In this document: positions 18,065 to 26,968 of the stretch, piece by piece
How positions within the stretch are numbered: the stretch's first letter is position 1
Layout: each line of letters starts with the position of its first letter
Notes under the pieces: model-generated
The model's input: the letters and a program-made list of their open reading frames with translations, nothing else
What the model was told of the DNA's origin: nothing
Database searches by the model: none
Position numbers and translations under genes: made by a program
NCBI RefSeq assembly: GCF_034928825.1
Contig: NZ_JAYFUL010000018.1
Coordinates: forward strand, 1 to 64,000
Direction: 5' to 3'
Source: Arcicella aquatica
GTDB taxonomy: Bacteria; Bacteroidota; Bacteroidia; Cytophagales; Spirosomataceae
DNA length: 64,000 nucleotides

Positions 18065-18541
18065 ATGAAAGAGGAAGAGATTTTTGACATTCTCGATGGC
18101 TTGGCTTCTGAGGAAACAATTATTCGCCATCAAGCTTTGCTGATAAACGACGAGGCATATCGCTCGCTTTTTCAGGAATATGCCGATACCCACGCTTTGT
18201 TAGAAGCAATGCCTATTGAAAAAACTGCCGTTAATTTTACGGATAAGTTGATTGACCAATGGGAATTATCGCAAGTACAAGTATTGGAAAGAAAGCCAAG
18301 TAGACTACCTTTTTACTTTTTAATTGGTGCAGGTGTTATCTTGATAGCATCTTTACTTGTTTTGTTCTCTGTGAGTAACTTATCAACAGTGCAAGTGGAT
18401 TTGAATCCTACGTTGTCAATATTGAGAAATAAACTCTTCATTAATAGCTTATTGACTATCAACTCGATATTAATTTTAAAGTTTCTTGATAAGAAATTCT
18501 TGAAGCCCTATTTTGAGAAGAAATATCATGTTAGTTTGTAG
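18065..18541 (+). CDS. Probable membrane anti-sigma factor
   Basis: A 158-aa protein from the ATG at 18065 (an in-frame TTG at 18038 would add nine residues). Residues 1-80 are cytosolic and acidic with the anti-sigma-like opening EEEIFDILDGLASEE. A membrane segment PFYFLIGAGVILIASLLVLFSV follows, then a second hydrophobic stretch SLLTINSILILKFL. Location directly downstream of an ECF sigma gene supports an anti-sigma role, but the zinc-binding HxxxCxxC motif is absent. Assignment rests on context. Confidence 0.65.
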   Translation: MKEEEIFDILDGLASEETIIRHQALLINDEAYRSLFQEYADTHALLEAMPIEKTAVNFTDKLIDQWELSQVQVLERKPSRLPFYFLIGAGVILIASLLVLFSVSNLSTVQVDLNPTLSILRNKLFINSLLTINSILILKFLDKKFLKPYFEKKYHVSL

Positions 18542-18561
18542 GTTAGAGTATTAAAAAACCC

Positions 18562-18601
18562 TTTCTATTAGCAGGTGAATTAATTCACCTGCTAATAGAA
18601 A
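18562..18601. repeat. 40-bp perfect palindrome
   Basis: TTTCTATTAGCAGGTGAATT is followed directly by its exact reverse complement. There is no loop. It lies 21 bases after the anti-sigma stop, and a second palindrome follows 11 bases later. May double as a terminator; it belongs with the palindromes at 5891 and 61993. Confidence 0.75.
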
Positions 18602-18612
18602 AAATAGAAATT

Positions 18613-18674
18613 AACACTCTTAATTATCACTAGAGAGGGACTTAAGTCCCTCTCTAGTGATAATTAAGAGTGTT
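18613..18674. repeat. 62-bp perfect loopless palindrome
   Basis: The 31-base half beginning AACACTCTTAATTATCACTA and ending GAGGGACTT is followed by its exact reverse complement. The centre GACTTAAGTC matches that of the palindrome at 5891. It ends 11 bases before the stop codon of the rubredoxin-domain gene. A partial, degenerate resemblance to half of it (TCTCTCTAGTGGTGATTTAA) occurs at about 61183. Confidence 0.8.
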
Positions 18675-18684
18675 TTAATATAGC

Positions 18685-20133
18685 TTATACCAATAATTTA
18701 TCCGCTTTCACAGCCTCAAATTCACTCTTTTCGCTTTCGCACATTGGACAACAATAATTATCTGGTAAGTCTGCAAATTTTATTCCTGCCACAATACCAT
18801 TTACGGAATCTCCAAAACGACTATCATATATCGTAAAACAGGTTTTACATTGAAATATCTCTACTTCTGCTTCTCTATTTACTGTTGTCTTTTTCACAAC
18901 AGGAGTATCTATTTTATGGACTGCATAAAAACGCTTCGATAAGCGTTGTAACATTTCAGGAACGTGGGCTTTGTTTACTCCCTTTTCAAACAATGTTAAG
19001 GCACGCGTATTAGGATTAAAATCTACGGTATGATAAATATCAAATACGCTAGAAAGTCCTGCAAAAATCTTTCGCTTTTTGATGACTACCGACCCAAACA
19101 CTTCTGATTTGGAGCGTGTTTGAATGGCGAAACTCAGCCCAAAAGTACGTACATCTTCATCATCAAATTCACGAATGATGGCTTTTTTCAAGGCTAGTCC
19201 TTCGGGTGACAAATCTTCTACTTGCCAGTTTAGCTCATTCGCTGCATGCCGAACGTTGATACCATATTTGCCCAGTAATTTATCCCAAAGGTTACGGTGT
19301 TTGTTCTCAATGGCTTTGATGATTAATGATTTCCAAGGCGTTGTACAAATCTGCCCAACTTTTGTTTCAAGACATAAGTCACAAATTTCTATGAGAAAAT
19401 CAAGTGGAAAGGTTTCGTTTCTACGATAAATGCCCAACCATGTTTTTTCACCGTAGCGATTGAAGCCCTCATAATAGGGTAGAGAGAATTTGGGCAATAT
19501 CAGTTCTTCACGAATGACTTGCGAAATGATTTCTCCCTTCGCAATTACTTTTTCATACACTTCGTTTTCGTCCATTTCGCCTGCTTCTACGATTACTTCT
19601 TCTATTCGCTGACAAACTTTGGGGATTTCTAAGGTATAAATCAATATCGGAAAACAAAAAACTTTGTTCGATTGCTTAAAACGCACATATAAATACCAGA
19701 AATTTTGAATAGGAGAGGCGATGAAATTTAAATTACCTGTAAAGAAGGGCGTGAACGACTGCTGAGAATCAGAAATATTGATTTTTAGCTGTGGTTCGTA
19801 ATCAAATCCGTCAAAAATATCTTTATAAATTCCTTCTGATATCCACTGACCCGTTGGGAATACTTCTTCTGCACAATACGAAGAAATAATATTAGGTTTT
19901 TTATCTGAATCCTCCTCAAATGCAATATTAGTTTCGTCCAATTTTTTCTTAAATTCTACTATACCACTTCCACGAACGATTTCAGACTTGACATACATCA
20001 GTAATTGTTGTCTTGCTCCGAAGCTCACTTCCCTAACTCCAGCAGTTTTAGCTGCTAAAAGAATACTTTGTAAAGTGCCTGGCGATACTATTCCGCCAGT
20101 TAGATTTATTTTAAGTAATGAGTAATCTTTCAT
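18685..20133 (-). CDS. Sulfite/nitrite-reductase-like half domain fused to rubredoxin
   Basis: A 482-aa cytosolic protein. The N-terminal part (residues 1-70, KINLTGGIVSPGTLQSILLAAKTAG and VSFGARQQLLMYV) resembles the ferredoxin-like half domain of siroheme nitrite/sulfite reductases. The large middle part lacks the Cys pattern (C-x5-C, C-x3-C) that binds siroheme and the 4Fe-4S cluster. The C-terminus (about 428-475) is a rubredoxin: FQCKTCFTIYD and YCCPMCESEKS provide the CxxC pairs for one iron. I infer an electron carrier or maturation factor for nitrite or nitrate reduction, since it sits at the edge of the nitrate island on the same strand as the nitrate reductase. A nitrate box-like TAAATATTTAG lies 34 bases upstream. 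Confidence 0.75.
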   Translation of the reverse strand: MKDYSLLKINLTGGIVSPGTLQSILLAAKTAGVREVSFGARQQLLMYVKSEIVRGSGIVEFKKKLDETNIAFEEDSDKKPNIISSYCAEEVFPTGQWISEGIYKDIFDGFDYEPQLKINISDSQQSFTPFFTGNLNFIASPIQNFWYLYVRFKQSNKVFCFPILIYTLEIPKVCQRIEEVIVEAGEMDENEVYEKVIAKGEIISQVIREELILPKFSLPYYEGFNRYGEKTWLGIYRRNETFPLDFLIEICDLCLETKVGQICTTPWKSLIIKAIENKHRNLWDKLLGKYGINVRHAANELNWQVEDLSPEGLALKKAIIREFDDEDVRTFGLSFAIQTRSKSEVFGSVVIKKRKIFAGLSSVFDIYHTVDFNPNTRALTLFEKGVNKAHVPEMLQRLSKRFYAVHKIDTPVVKKTTVNREAEVEIFQCKTCFTIYDSRFGDSVNGIVAGIKFADLPDNYCCPMCESEKSEFEAVKADKLLV

Positions 20134-20590
20134 GATTGATATTTTTTAAAAAATAAATCAAATATATAAATATTTAGCACAACCCCATAGTCATTTATAC
20201 TTAATATACTGAAAATCAAAGCTATATTATAAGTAAAAACTTCGTATAACTATTTTGATATTTTATATAAATACATTTTCCAAAATTGTATTATTCCCAC
20301 AAATATGATTTTTTTTAGAGGAACTTTCTTGAAAAAGTGAAAAAACTTGTTATTGTATGATTGAGTTATCGAATTCCTTTTATAAGTTTACATCGTCAAA
20401 CGAATGACACGAATAAAATTCTAAGAGCTAAGTTGAAAATTAAATTCAATTTCATTTTTCTAACAAAAGCATCTTTTATTGAGTGACGTCCAGATAGAAA
20501 ATACTTTTCGATACTGAAAATAAATCTTAGAAAAATACAAATTATCCTTTTAATAACTTTCATCATTAATAACAATTAAATAATAAAGTC
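20134..20590. other. Divergent promoter region with a TAAATATTTAG box
   Basis: This 457-base region separates the divergent rubredoxin-fusion and secreted-protein genes. TAAATATTTAG at 20167-20177 differs in one base from the boxes found in the nirB-cobA region. TAACTTTC near 20555-20562 is a weak -7 candidate for the secreted-protein gene. No ORF or strong hairpin was seen in the rest. Confidence 0.45.
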
Positions 20591-20989
20591 ATGAACAAGA
20601 ACACAGTTAAAGCATTTATCGTAGCAGTTACTATGGTTTGCTTATCAAACGTAAATACATTCGCTTCAAATCTTGATGAATCTGCTAGCCTAGTAAAAAG
20701 CAAAATCGCTCAAGTAAATAACTCATTAAGCTTCAACGTTTGGGTAGATAACGTAGCTAGCAAAAAAGTAGTAGTAGTAGTTACTGATGCTGACAAAAAC
20801 GAAATTCACCGTGAATATGTTGATACTAAAGGTGGTAAATTCGCTAAAACTTTTGATTTCTCTAGCTTAGCTGACGGAAAATATACTATCGAAGTAATTA
20901 GCCAAAATGTTAACGTTGTTGAATCAAAAACTTTTGAGATCAAAACAAACCTTATCACAAACCGTGACGTAGTTGTAGCTATCCGTTAA
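20591..20989 (+). CDS. Small secreted beta-rich protein, 132 aa
   Basis: An exported protein with signal peptide ending TFAS (about residue 27). The mature part shows alternating hydrophobic strands (KKVVVVVTDADKNEIHREYV, AKTFDFSSLADGKYTIEVIS) as in an immunoglobulin-like or FN3-like sandwich. The product at 43714-44112 has the same length and the same F-D-LS-L-x-DGKY-x-x-E motif, so the two are paralogues. No function is known. Convergent with the nitrate reductase gene, with a shared terminator at 21046-21080. Confidence 0.8.
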   Translation: MNKNTVKAFIVAVTMVCLSNVNTFASNLDESASLVKSKIAQVNNSLSFNVWVDNVASKKVVVVVTDADKNEIHREYVDTKGGKFAKTFDFSSLADGKYTIEVISQNVNVVESKTFEIKTNLITNRDVVVAIR

Positions 20990-21045
20990 TCTTAAAACAT
21001 TAACGACTATGGCAAAACAGCATTTTAACCTCTGTACAATGAATT

Positions 21046-21080
21046 TAGGGAAGTATGTCTAGCGATATCTTCCCTATTTT
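21046..21080. terminator. Terminator between convergent genes
   Basis: TAGGGAAG pairs with CTTCCCTA (21069-21076); TTTT follows on the plus strand. It can serve both the secreted-protein gene and, in reverse, the nitrate reductase gene. Confidence 0.65.
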
Positions 21081-21091
21081 TATGTCCAATA

Positions 21092-24000
21092 TTATGCTTC
21101 TGCCAATACTTCCTTTAATGCATTTTCCAAAATTGCTCTTACTTCGGGTCTGCAACTTCCGCAACCCATGCCTGCTCCCGTTTGTGAACACAATGCTGTA
21201 AAATCTTTACAGCCACCAGCAATGGTATTTTTCAGATTGCCTTCGCCTACATTATTGCAAGAACAAACTAACTTACCCATTACTGGGTCTGCTTTTTTGC
21301 CACTTCTCAATAATTCCAAACGCTTATCCGATAGCTCTATTTCGTTAGCAATCAACCCTTTGAATTCTAAAAATTCAGATTTGTCGCCAATCAGAATTGC
21401 GCCTACCAATTTATCTTTGTGGATAATACATTTTTTGTAATATCGCTTGGCCTTATCTATAAAAATAACCTCCTCATACTCTGATGACTTAGGCGTATCA
21501 ATCATCCCTAATGAACATAACTGAACCCCTTGAATTTTCATGATGTTCATCGAAAGCGAACCTTTGTAATAACTTGCATAGTCTCCTGCAATGTATTTCG
21601 CAATTACGTCTGCTTGTTGTTCGGCAGCAGCTGTAATACCCCACATTTGTCCACGCCACTGTGCAATTTCGCCAGCCGCAAAAATACTTTCGTCAGAAGT
21701 TTGTAGATAATCGTTTACGACTACTCCACGATTTACTTCTATGCCTGCGGCACGGGCAATCTCAACATTCGGTGAGGTTCCAATCGCAAATACTGCAACC
21801 TGAGCATCGATTTTTCTACCCGATTTTAATCTTACACCCTCAAATTTCTCTGTACCATACAATGCAGAAACCTCGTCATTGAAATAGATGTCTATTCCCA
21901 AGTTTAAAATTTCTGATGTTAGTAACTCAGACCCTAGTTGATCTAGCTGTCTATCCATAAAACGGCTTGTACGTTGTACAATGGTCACTTTGATGTTCAT
22001 TTCGCGCAAAGATGCGGCCAGTTCAAGCCCCAACAAACCTCCGCCAACTATTAAAGCATGCGGGTTATCTTGTTTTAAAAATGGCATTAAACTATCCGCA
22101 TCTATTCTAGAACGCATATTGAATATGCCGGGAATCCTCGGAATCGACGGTGGCATAAATGCTCTTGAGCCCATGCCTAGAATCAGGCGGTCGTAAGTAT
22201 GTTCATTTCCTTCTGAATCTACAATTACTTTATTTTTGCGGTCGATATTGACTACTTCAATGCCTTTATGAACATGAATGTTTGATTCCACAAACTGGTC
22301 TTCACGCAATTTTACCAATTGAGACCAGTCTTGAGCGCCCGAAATGTAATCAGGCAACATTACTCTGTTATAAAAAGGATATATTTCTTTGGAAAAAACA
22401 TGGATTTCGTCGGTCTGATTCAATTCACGATACGACTTGATAAAACCTAACCCTGCTGAACCTGCACCAATAATGATGATTTTCTCATGCGGTTTTACAT
22501 AAGCACGCACCTCAACGGCGGTAAATTTAAAATCAGGTTCTTTAGAACGTGGGTCATAAAGACTATTGGTTAAATTGTTGGTTCGCCCAAAATCATTTCC
22601 TAAAATTTTGCCAAAGTGCATCGGCATAAAACACACTCCCTGCTTTATATCTGTGGTAATTTTTGCTTTTACTTGTGCTTTCCCTCTTCGTCCTATTATT
22701 TCAACAATCTGATTATCAACAATCTGTCTCGCTAGTGCATCCTCAGGGTGAATTTCCAGATAAGGCTGAGAAATGTGCTGATTTAGTTTATTTACTTTCC
22801 CTGTTTTAGTCATTGTATGCCATTGGTCACGAATACGACCAGTAGTCATAATCAAAGGGAAATCTTCATTGATACTTTCAGAATTATTTTCATCTGGCAC
22901 CGCATGAATTTTTGCTTTTTGATTGAAGGTGTAGAACTTGCCGTCTGTAAACAAGCGTTTTGTTCCTCGAACATCAACATTAGGATTATCAAGATTTGAG
23001 CTTAGGTTTTTTGGTAAAGCCACAACATCCTTTACAAAGTTTGCTGTTTCTTCATTTGTCTCAAAGCTATTTTTTCCTACTAATTGATTCGATGGGTAAG
23101 GCCACTGAACACTCCGATTTTCTTTTAAAATCTCGTAATTAAGCCCCGAAATATCAATGTTTGTTCCTTTAGTTGAACGACAATGTTCGTCGTAAACATC
23201 GGAAAGGGAAGTGTAATGAAAGGCGTCACCAAAGCCCATTTTTTTAGCGAAAAGATTAATAATTTCTGTATCTGACATCGCCTCTCCTGGTGCATCCACC
23301 ATCTTAGGCAAATAAGTAATGCGTCTTTCAGAGTTGGTCATTGTCCCTTCCTTTTCTAGCCAAGCTGCCGCAGGCAACACTACATCGGCATATTTTAAGG
23401 TATCCGAACGACTAGAAATATCTTGAACAACCACAAATTTGGCTTTCTCTAAAGCCTTTTCAACCAACGTAACGTCGGGCATACTGACTAACGGATTCGT
23501 ACATACGACCCATATCGCTTTCATTCGTCCATCTGCCAAGGCATCAAACATTTCTGTCGCAGTAAAGCCGGGTTTATCCGAGATTTTTGTCCCACCCCAA
23601 AATGCCTGTACTTCATCACGATGAGTAGGATTTAATAAATCACGGTGTGCAGGTAACATATTTGCCAAACCGCCAACCTCACGACCACCCATCGCATTCG
23701 GCTGTCCTGTTAATGAAAAAGGGCCATTGCCTTCTTTGCCAATTTTACCTGTAATTAAATGTAAATCTATTAAGGACAGGTTTTTATTCACACCTACAAC
23801 AGACTGGTTCAAGCCCATTGTCCACATCGACAAAAAGCCTTTGGCTTCGTGAATATATTGTGCTGCTAATTCAATGTCTTCCACAGCTACGCCACAAATC
23901 TCAGCCGCTTCTTCCAACGTCCTTTGCATTACCTGTGTTTTATATGCCTCAAAGCCATCGGTATTGTTCGTGATAAAGTCTAGGTCAATCCAACCCTTTT

Positions 24001-24721
24001 CAATCAATACTCTTCCAATGGCATTGGTCAATGTAATATCTGTTCCTGGTTGGAGTTGCAAGTGCAAATCTGCTTGAGAGGCTGTTTGCGTGCGTCGTGG
24101 GTCAACCACAATTATTTTCACAGCAGGATTGGCTTGCTTGTGAGCCTCGACCCTACGCCAAATAATAGGATGACACCATGCAGGGTTAGCCCCTGTTACA
24201 AAAAAACAATCTGCCAATTCTATATCATCATAACAAACAGGTACGGAGTCTTCACCCAAAGTAAGTTTATACCCTACTACTGCCGACGACATACACAAAC
24301 GAGAATTAGTATCAATATTATTAGAACCAATAAACCCTTTGATAAGCTTATTGATTACGTAGTATTCTTCGGTAAGGCATTGTCCAGAAACATAAAAACC
24401 GACAGAGTCGGGACCATATTTTTGGATAAAAGTTTTAAAAATAGCAGCAGTACGGTCTAAGGCAGTATCCCACGACACCCTTTGCAGCGGCATGTTTCTA
24501 TTAAACCTCATTTCTGGATAAAGCAATCTATCCGATTTATCCATTACGGTATAATGTAAATTCATCCCTTTTGAACACAGCATTCCTTTGCTTGAAGGAT
24601 GGTCTTTGTCTCCTTCAAGGTTCAGCCTACCATTGCCCAAATCAGTTACTTCAACGCCGCATCCAACCCCGCAGTAAGAACAGGTAGATTTATACTTTTT
24701 AAGATTCGATTTACTGCTCAT
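21092..24721 (-). CDS. nasA: Assimilatory nitrate reductase fused to an FAD/NAD(P) reductase and BFD domain
   Basis: Reduces nitrate to nitrite in the cytosol. At 1209 aa it joins two proteins that are often separate. Residues 1-720 are the molybdenum bis-MGD catalytic subunit: CSYCGVGCGVEV near residue 14 starts the 4Fe-4S site, GQPNAMGGREVGG and DVVLPAAAWLEKEGTMTNSERR are typical, and RDQWHTMTKTG opens the dinucleotide-binding domain. Residues about 740-1120 form a pyridine nucleotide-disulfide oxidoreductase (IIIIGAGSAGLGF, then ALIVGGGLLGLELA). Residues 1150-1200 are a BFD-like [2Fe-2S] domain (VCSCNN and GCGSCRP). The fusion could let the enzyme take electrons straight from NAD(P)H. Upstream DNA carries boxes like those of nirB. 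Confidence 0.92.
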   Translation of the reverse strand: MSSKSNLKKYKSTCSYCGVGCGVEVTDLGNGRLNLEGDKDHPSSKGMLCSKGMNLHYTVMDKSDRLLYPEMRFNRNMPLQRVSWDTALDRTAAIFKTFIQKYGPDSVGFYVSGQCLTEEYYVINKLIKGFIGSNNIDTNSRLCMSSAVVGYKLTLGEDSVPVCYDDIELADCFFVTGANPAWCHPIIWRRVEAHKQANPAVKIIVVDPRRTQTASQADLHLQLQPGTDITLTNAIGRVLIEKGWIDLDFITNNTDGFEAYKTQVMQRTLEEAAEICGVAVEDIELAAQYIHEAKGFLSMWTMGLNQSVVGVNKNLSLIDLHLITGKIGKEGNGPFSLTGQPNAMGGREVGGLANMLPAHRDLLNPTHRDEVQAFWGGTKISDKPGFTATEMFDALADGRMKAIWVVCTNPLVSMPDVTLVEKALEKAKFVVVQDISSRSDTLKYADVVLPAAAWLEKEGTMTNSERRITYLPKMVDAPGEAMSDTEIINLFAKKMGFGDAFHYTSLSDVYDEHCRSTKGTNIDISGLNYEILKENRSVQWPYPSNQLVGKNSFETNEETANFVKDVVALPKNLSSNLDNPNVDVRGTKRLFTDGKFYTFNQKAKIHAVPDENNSESINEDFPLIMTTGRIRDQWHTMTKTGKVNKLNQHISQPYLEIHPEDALARQIVDNQIVEIIGRRGKAQVKAKITTDIKQGVCFMPMHFGKILGNDFGRTNNLTNSLYDPRSKEPDFKFTAVEVRAYVKPHEKIIIIGAGSAGLGFIKSYRELNQTDEIHVFSKEIYPFYNRVMLPDYISGAQDWSQLVKLREDQFVESNIHVHKGIEVVNIDRKNKVIVDSEGNEHTYDRLILGMGSRAFMPPSIPRIPGIFNMRSRIDADSLMPFLKQDNPHALIVGGGLLGLELAASLREMNIKVTIVQRTSRFMDRQLDQLGSELLTSEILNLGIDIYFNDEVSALYGTEKFEGVRLKSGRKIDAQVAVFAIGTSPNVEIARAAGIEVNRGVVVNDYLQTSDESIFAAGEIAQWRGQMWGITAAAEQQADVIAKYIAGDYASYYKGSLSMNIMKIQGVQLCSLGMIDTPKSSEYEEVIFIDKAKRYYKKCIIHKDKLVGAILIGDKSEFLEFKGLIANEIELSDKRLELLRSGKKADPVMGKLVCSCNNVGEGNLKNTIAGGCKDFTALCSQTGAGMGCGSCRPEVRAILENALKEVLAEA

Positions 24722-24809
24722 TGCTCCTGATGATTTACAATATTTACTTTAATTTCAATTTTTCAGCCCCTCGAATAATACTACTTATAAGGGTCTTAAC
24801 ATCCTATAA

Positions 24810-25115
24810 GTAAGTATTTTAGTGCCAATATTATTAATATAGTTAAAATTTTAATTTACATAGTGACATTTTTACCTTTTTAGGCTAATCTAAAAAACTT
24901 TGTTTCGGCATCTCAAACATTTTTTCCTAACCAATCATGAATAAAAAGCACTCATTGAAAAGTAAAATGATTTTTATTCTTTTTTATTTGCGAAAATGGC
25001 TTACGTTACTTAGATTTGTCTAAGCCTAATGAAAAAAGGCTACACAAATTTGCCTGTGAAAAGGCAATTTTGGAATTCTTAATTAATCATATAATTTGAT
25101 TGTATTAATACTTAA
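24810..25115. promoter_or_regulatory. nasA upstream region: nitrate-box-like sites and tandem hairpins
   Basis: The 475-base gap upstream of nasA holds two sites resembling TAAATACTTAG: AAAATACTTAC (minus strand, 24810-24820) and TTAATACTTAA (25105-25115). Between them three short hairpins follow one another: CTTAGA/TCTAAG (25009-25024), AGCCT/AGGCT (25023-25040) and TTGCC/GGCAA (25050-25067). An imperfect stem ACTTATAAGG/CCTATAAGT lies near 24782-24810. The regulatory role is inferred from position. Confidence 0.4.
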
Positions 25116-25164
25116 CCATTCCAAAATCTTATCTCCTTCACTCCTCCGCCAAGGACTAGGGACA

Positions 25165-25195
25165 AATCCCGAAGCTAAAACTTCGGGATTTTTTA
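25165..25195. terminator. Hairpin after the nitrate ABC ATPase gene
   Basis: AATCCCGAAG (25165-25174) pairs with CTTCGGGATT (25181-25190) around six bases. The T run is on the plus strand, but the hairpin stands just beyond the stop of the minus-strand ATPase gene, so it may act in both directions. Confidence 0.65.
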
Positions 25196-25196
25196 T

Positions 25197-26054
25197 TTAA
25201 TCCTCTATAGAAAATTTATCAAATAATAAGCTCAGTAACTCATCGTGTACTCTGATATATTCAGGGTCATGCGTGATGTCTTTTTTGTTTCTAGGTCTTT
25301 GCAAATTGATGTCAACTATTTTTTTAATTGTTGCCGCTGGGCCATTGTTCATTACTACTACCTTATCTGCTAAGAAAATAGCCTCTTCAATATCATGCGT
25401 AACCATGACGATGGTTTTGTTACGATTATCCAAGTTCCAAAGCTTCAATAATTCAATGTGCATCGAACCTTTGGTCAGGGCATCTAACGCACCGAAAGGT
25501 TCATCTAACAAAAGGATACTTGGATTGATAGCAAAAGCACGAGCAATGGCTACACGTTGTTTCATTCCGCCTGATAGTTGACCTGGTAATTTATCTTTAT
25601 GAGGGGTTAAATTCACCATTTGGATAAAGTGATCTACTATCTCATGTTTCTCTTTCGAGTTTTTATCTTTAAAAACAGAGTCAACAGCTTCATAAATGTT
25701 TTTGTAAACCGACATCCATGGAAGCAATGAATAGTTTTGAAAAACGATTCCTCTGTCTGGCCCAGGACCTTTTACGATATTTCCATTGGCAATTACTTCG
25801 CCAGATGATGGCGTTACCATTCCCGAAATAGTATTCATCAAGGTTGATTTCCCACATCCTGAGTGACCAATTAAGGCTACTATTTCTCCTCTTTTTACGG
25901 TTAAACTAATGTCTTTTACCGCTGTAAAAGTACCTTTGGCTCCTTTGAATGCTACTGTTACGTTTTTGATGTCGATAGCAGTCTCACGGTTACTTATTTT
26001 ATGGAAGTCGTTGGCTGAATCAGCTAACTGACTTGTATTTAATATGTTAGTCAT
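25197..26054 (-). CDS. Nitrate ABC transporter ATP-binding protein (NrtD/SsuB family)
   Basis: ATPase of a nitrate, sulfonate or taurine-type importer. The 285-aa product has Walker A GHSGCGKST near residue 60, Q-loop VFQNYSLLPWMS, signature LSGGMKQRVAIARA, Walker B ILLLDEPFGALD and the switch His in VTHDIEE. About 25 residues precede the core ATPase domain. It is the last gene of a three-gene minus-strand operon (binding protein, permease, ATPase). Nitrate as the substrate comes from the binding protein family and the neighbouring reductases. Confidence 0.93.
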   Translation of the reverse strand: MTNILNTSQLADSANDFHKISNRETAIDIKNVTVAFKGAKGTFTAVKDISLTVKRGEIVALIGHSGCGKSTLMNTISGMVTPSSGEVIANGNIVKGPGPDRGIVFQNYSLLPWMSVYKNIYEAVDSVFKDKNSKEKHEIVDHFIQMVNLTPHKDKLPGQLSGGMKQRVAIARAFAINPSILLLDEPFGALDALTKGSMHIELLKLWNLDNRNKTIVMVTHDIEEAIFLADKVVVMNNGPAATIKKIVDINLQRPRNKKDITHDPEYIRVHDELLSLLFDKFSIED

Positions 26055-26106
26055 GATGGAATAATAATTTTGACGTTAGAATGAATATTCAAAATACAAC
26101 TTCAGA

Positions 26107-26895
26107 TTACTTTTTGTCCCAAGAGAAAGCATTTTGCAAGCCATTGAAAGCTTTATCAAATAATAAACCGACCGTTCCGATAATCAGAATTGCTACCAGA
26201 ATTCTTTCTAAAGAAAGACCATTCCAACTATCCCATACAAAAAAACCAATTCCTACGCCTCCCGAAAGCATCTCGCCCGCTACAATCACTACCCACGCAA
26301 TACCAATGGATAAACGCAAGCCCGTAATGATATGAGGAATAGCAAAAGGCAACATTATCTTGGTCAAGTATTTCCATTTAGAAAAACCAAAGGCTTTGCC
26401 TACATTTTTATGGTCGTCTGGAATACTTGATACGCCAAAAGCGGTATTAATAACTGTTGGCCATAAAGAGGTAATAGCAATGATAAAAATAGTAGCTCCA
26501 TCTGAAGCCTTGAAGGCTAATAAACCTAATGGAAACCAAGCCAAAGGCGACACTGGACGAAGGATTTGAACGATTGGGTTCAATAATTTCATCCCAATTT
26601 TTGTTGAACCCATCAATAAACCCATTGGAATGGCAATTAAGCTTCCTAAAGCAAAACCTGTTGATACTCTTCCCAATGAGCTTAATAATTGAATGCCTAT
26701 TCCTTTATCGTTAGGACCATAATCATAAAAAGGGTCTGCAACTAGTTCTTTAAAAACAACCCACGTAGAAGCTGGACTAGGAATTTCAGCCTTGGTAATC
26801 ACTGAAATAAGATGCCATATTCCCAATAGGATAGTCATACTTGCCAAAAAATAAAGAGTATTGATGGCTATATCTTTGATAGAAATTGATTTCAT
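26107..26895 (-). CDS. Nitrate ABC transporter permease (NrtB family)
   Basis: Inner-membrane permease of the importer, 262 aa from the ATG at 26895 (MKSISIKDI). A GTG 21 bases upstream (26916) is possible but lies inside a hairpin. Five to six membrane segments are visible, the first at IAINTLYFLASMTILLGIW. The EAA-loop region is VGKAFGFSKWKYLTKIMLPFAIPHIITGLR near residue 170, where the ATPase docks. It lies between the binding-protein gene and the ATPase gene. Confidence 0.92.
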   Translation of the reverse strand: MKSISIKDIAINTLYFLASMTILLGIWHLISVITKAEIPSPASTWVVFKELVADPFYDYGPNDKGIGIQLLSSLGRVSTGFALGSLIAIPMGLLMGSTKIGMKLLNPIVQILRPVSPLAWFPLGLLAFKASDGATIFIIAITSLWPTVINTAFGVSSIPDDHKNVGKAFGFSKWKYLTKIMLPFAIPHIITGLRLSIGIAWVVIVAGEMLSGGVGIGFFVWDSWNGLSLERILVAILIIGTVGLLFDKAFNGLQNAFSWDKK

Positions 26896-26913
26896 GATTT
26901 TGGTGTCTGCTGT

Positions 26914-26958
26914 CACTTATCGGTCAACTATCTGTAAAATTTAGTCAACCGATAAGTG
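26914..26958 (-). promoter_or_regulatory. Intercistronic stem-loop between nrtA-like and nrtB-like genes
   Basis: CACTTATCGGT (26914-26924) pairs perfectly with ACCGATAAGTG (26948-26958). It fills the space between the binding-protein stop and the permease start. Such hairpins often protect the upstream, more abundant binding-protein mRNA or cause partial termination. Confidence 0.65.
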
Positions 26959-26968
26959 CTGACAAACT

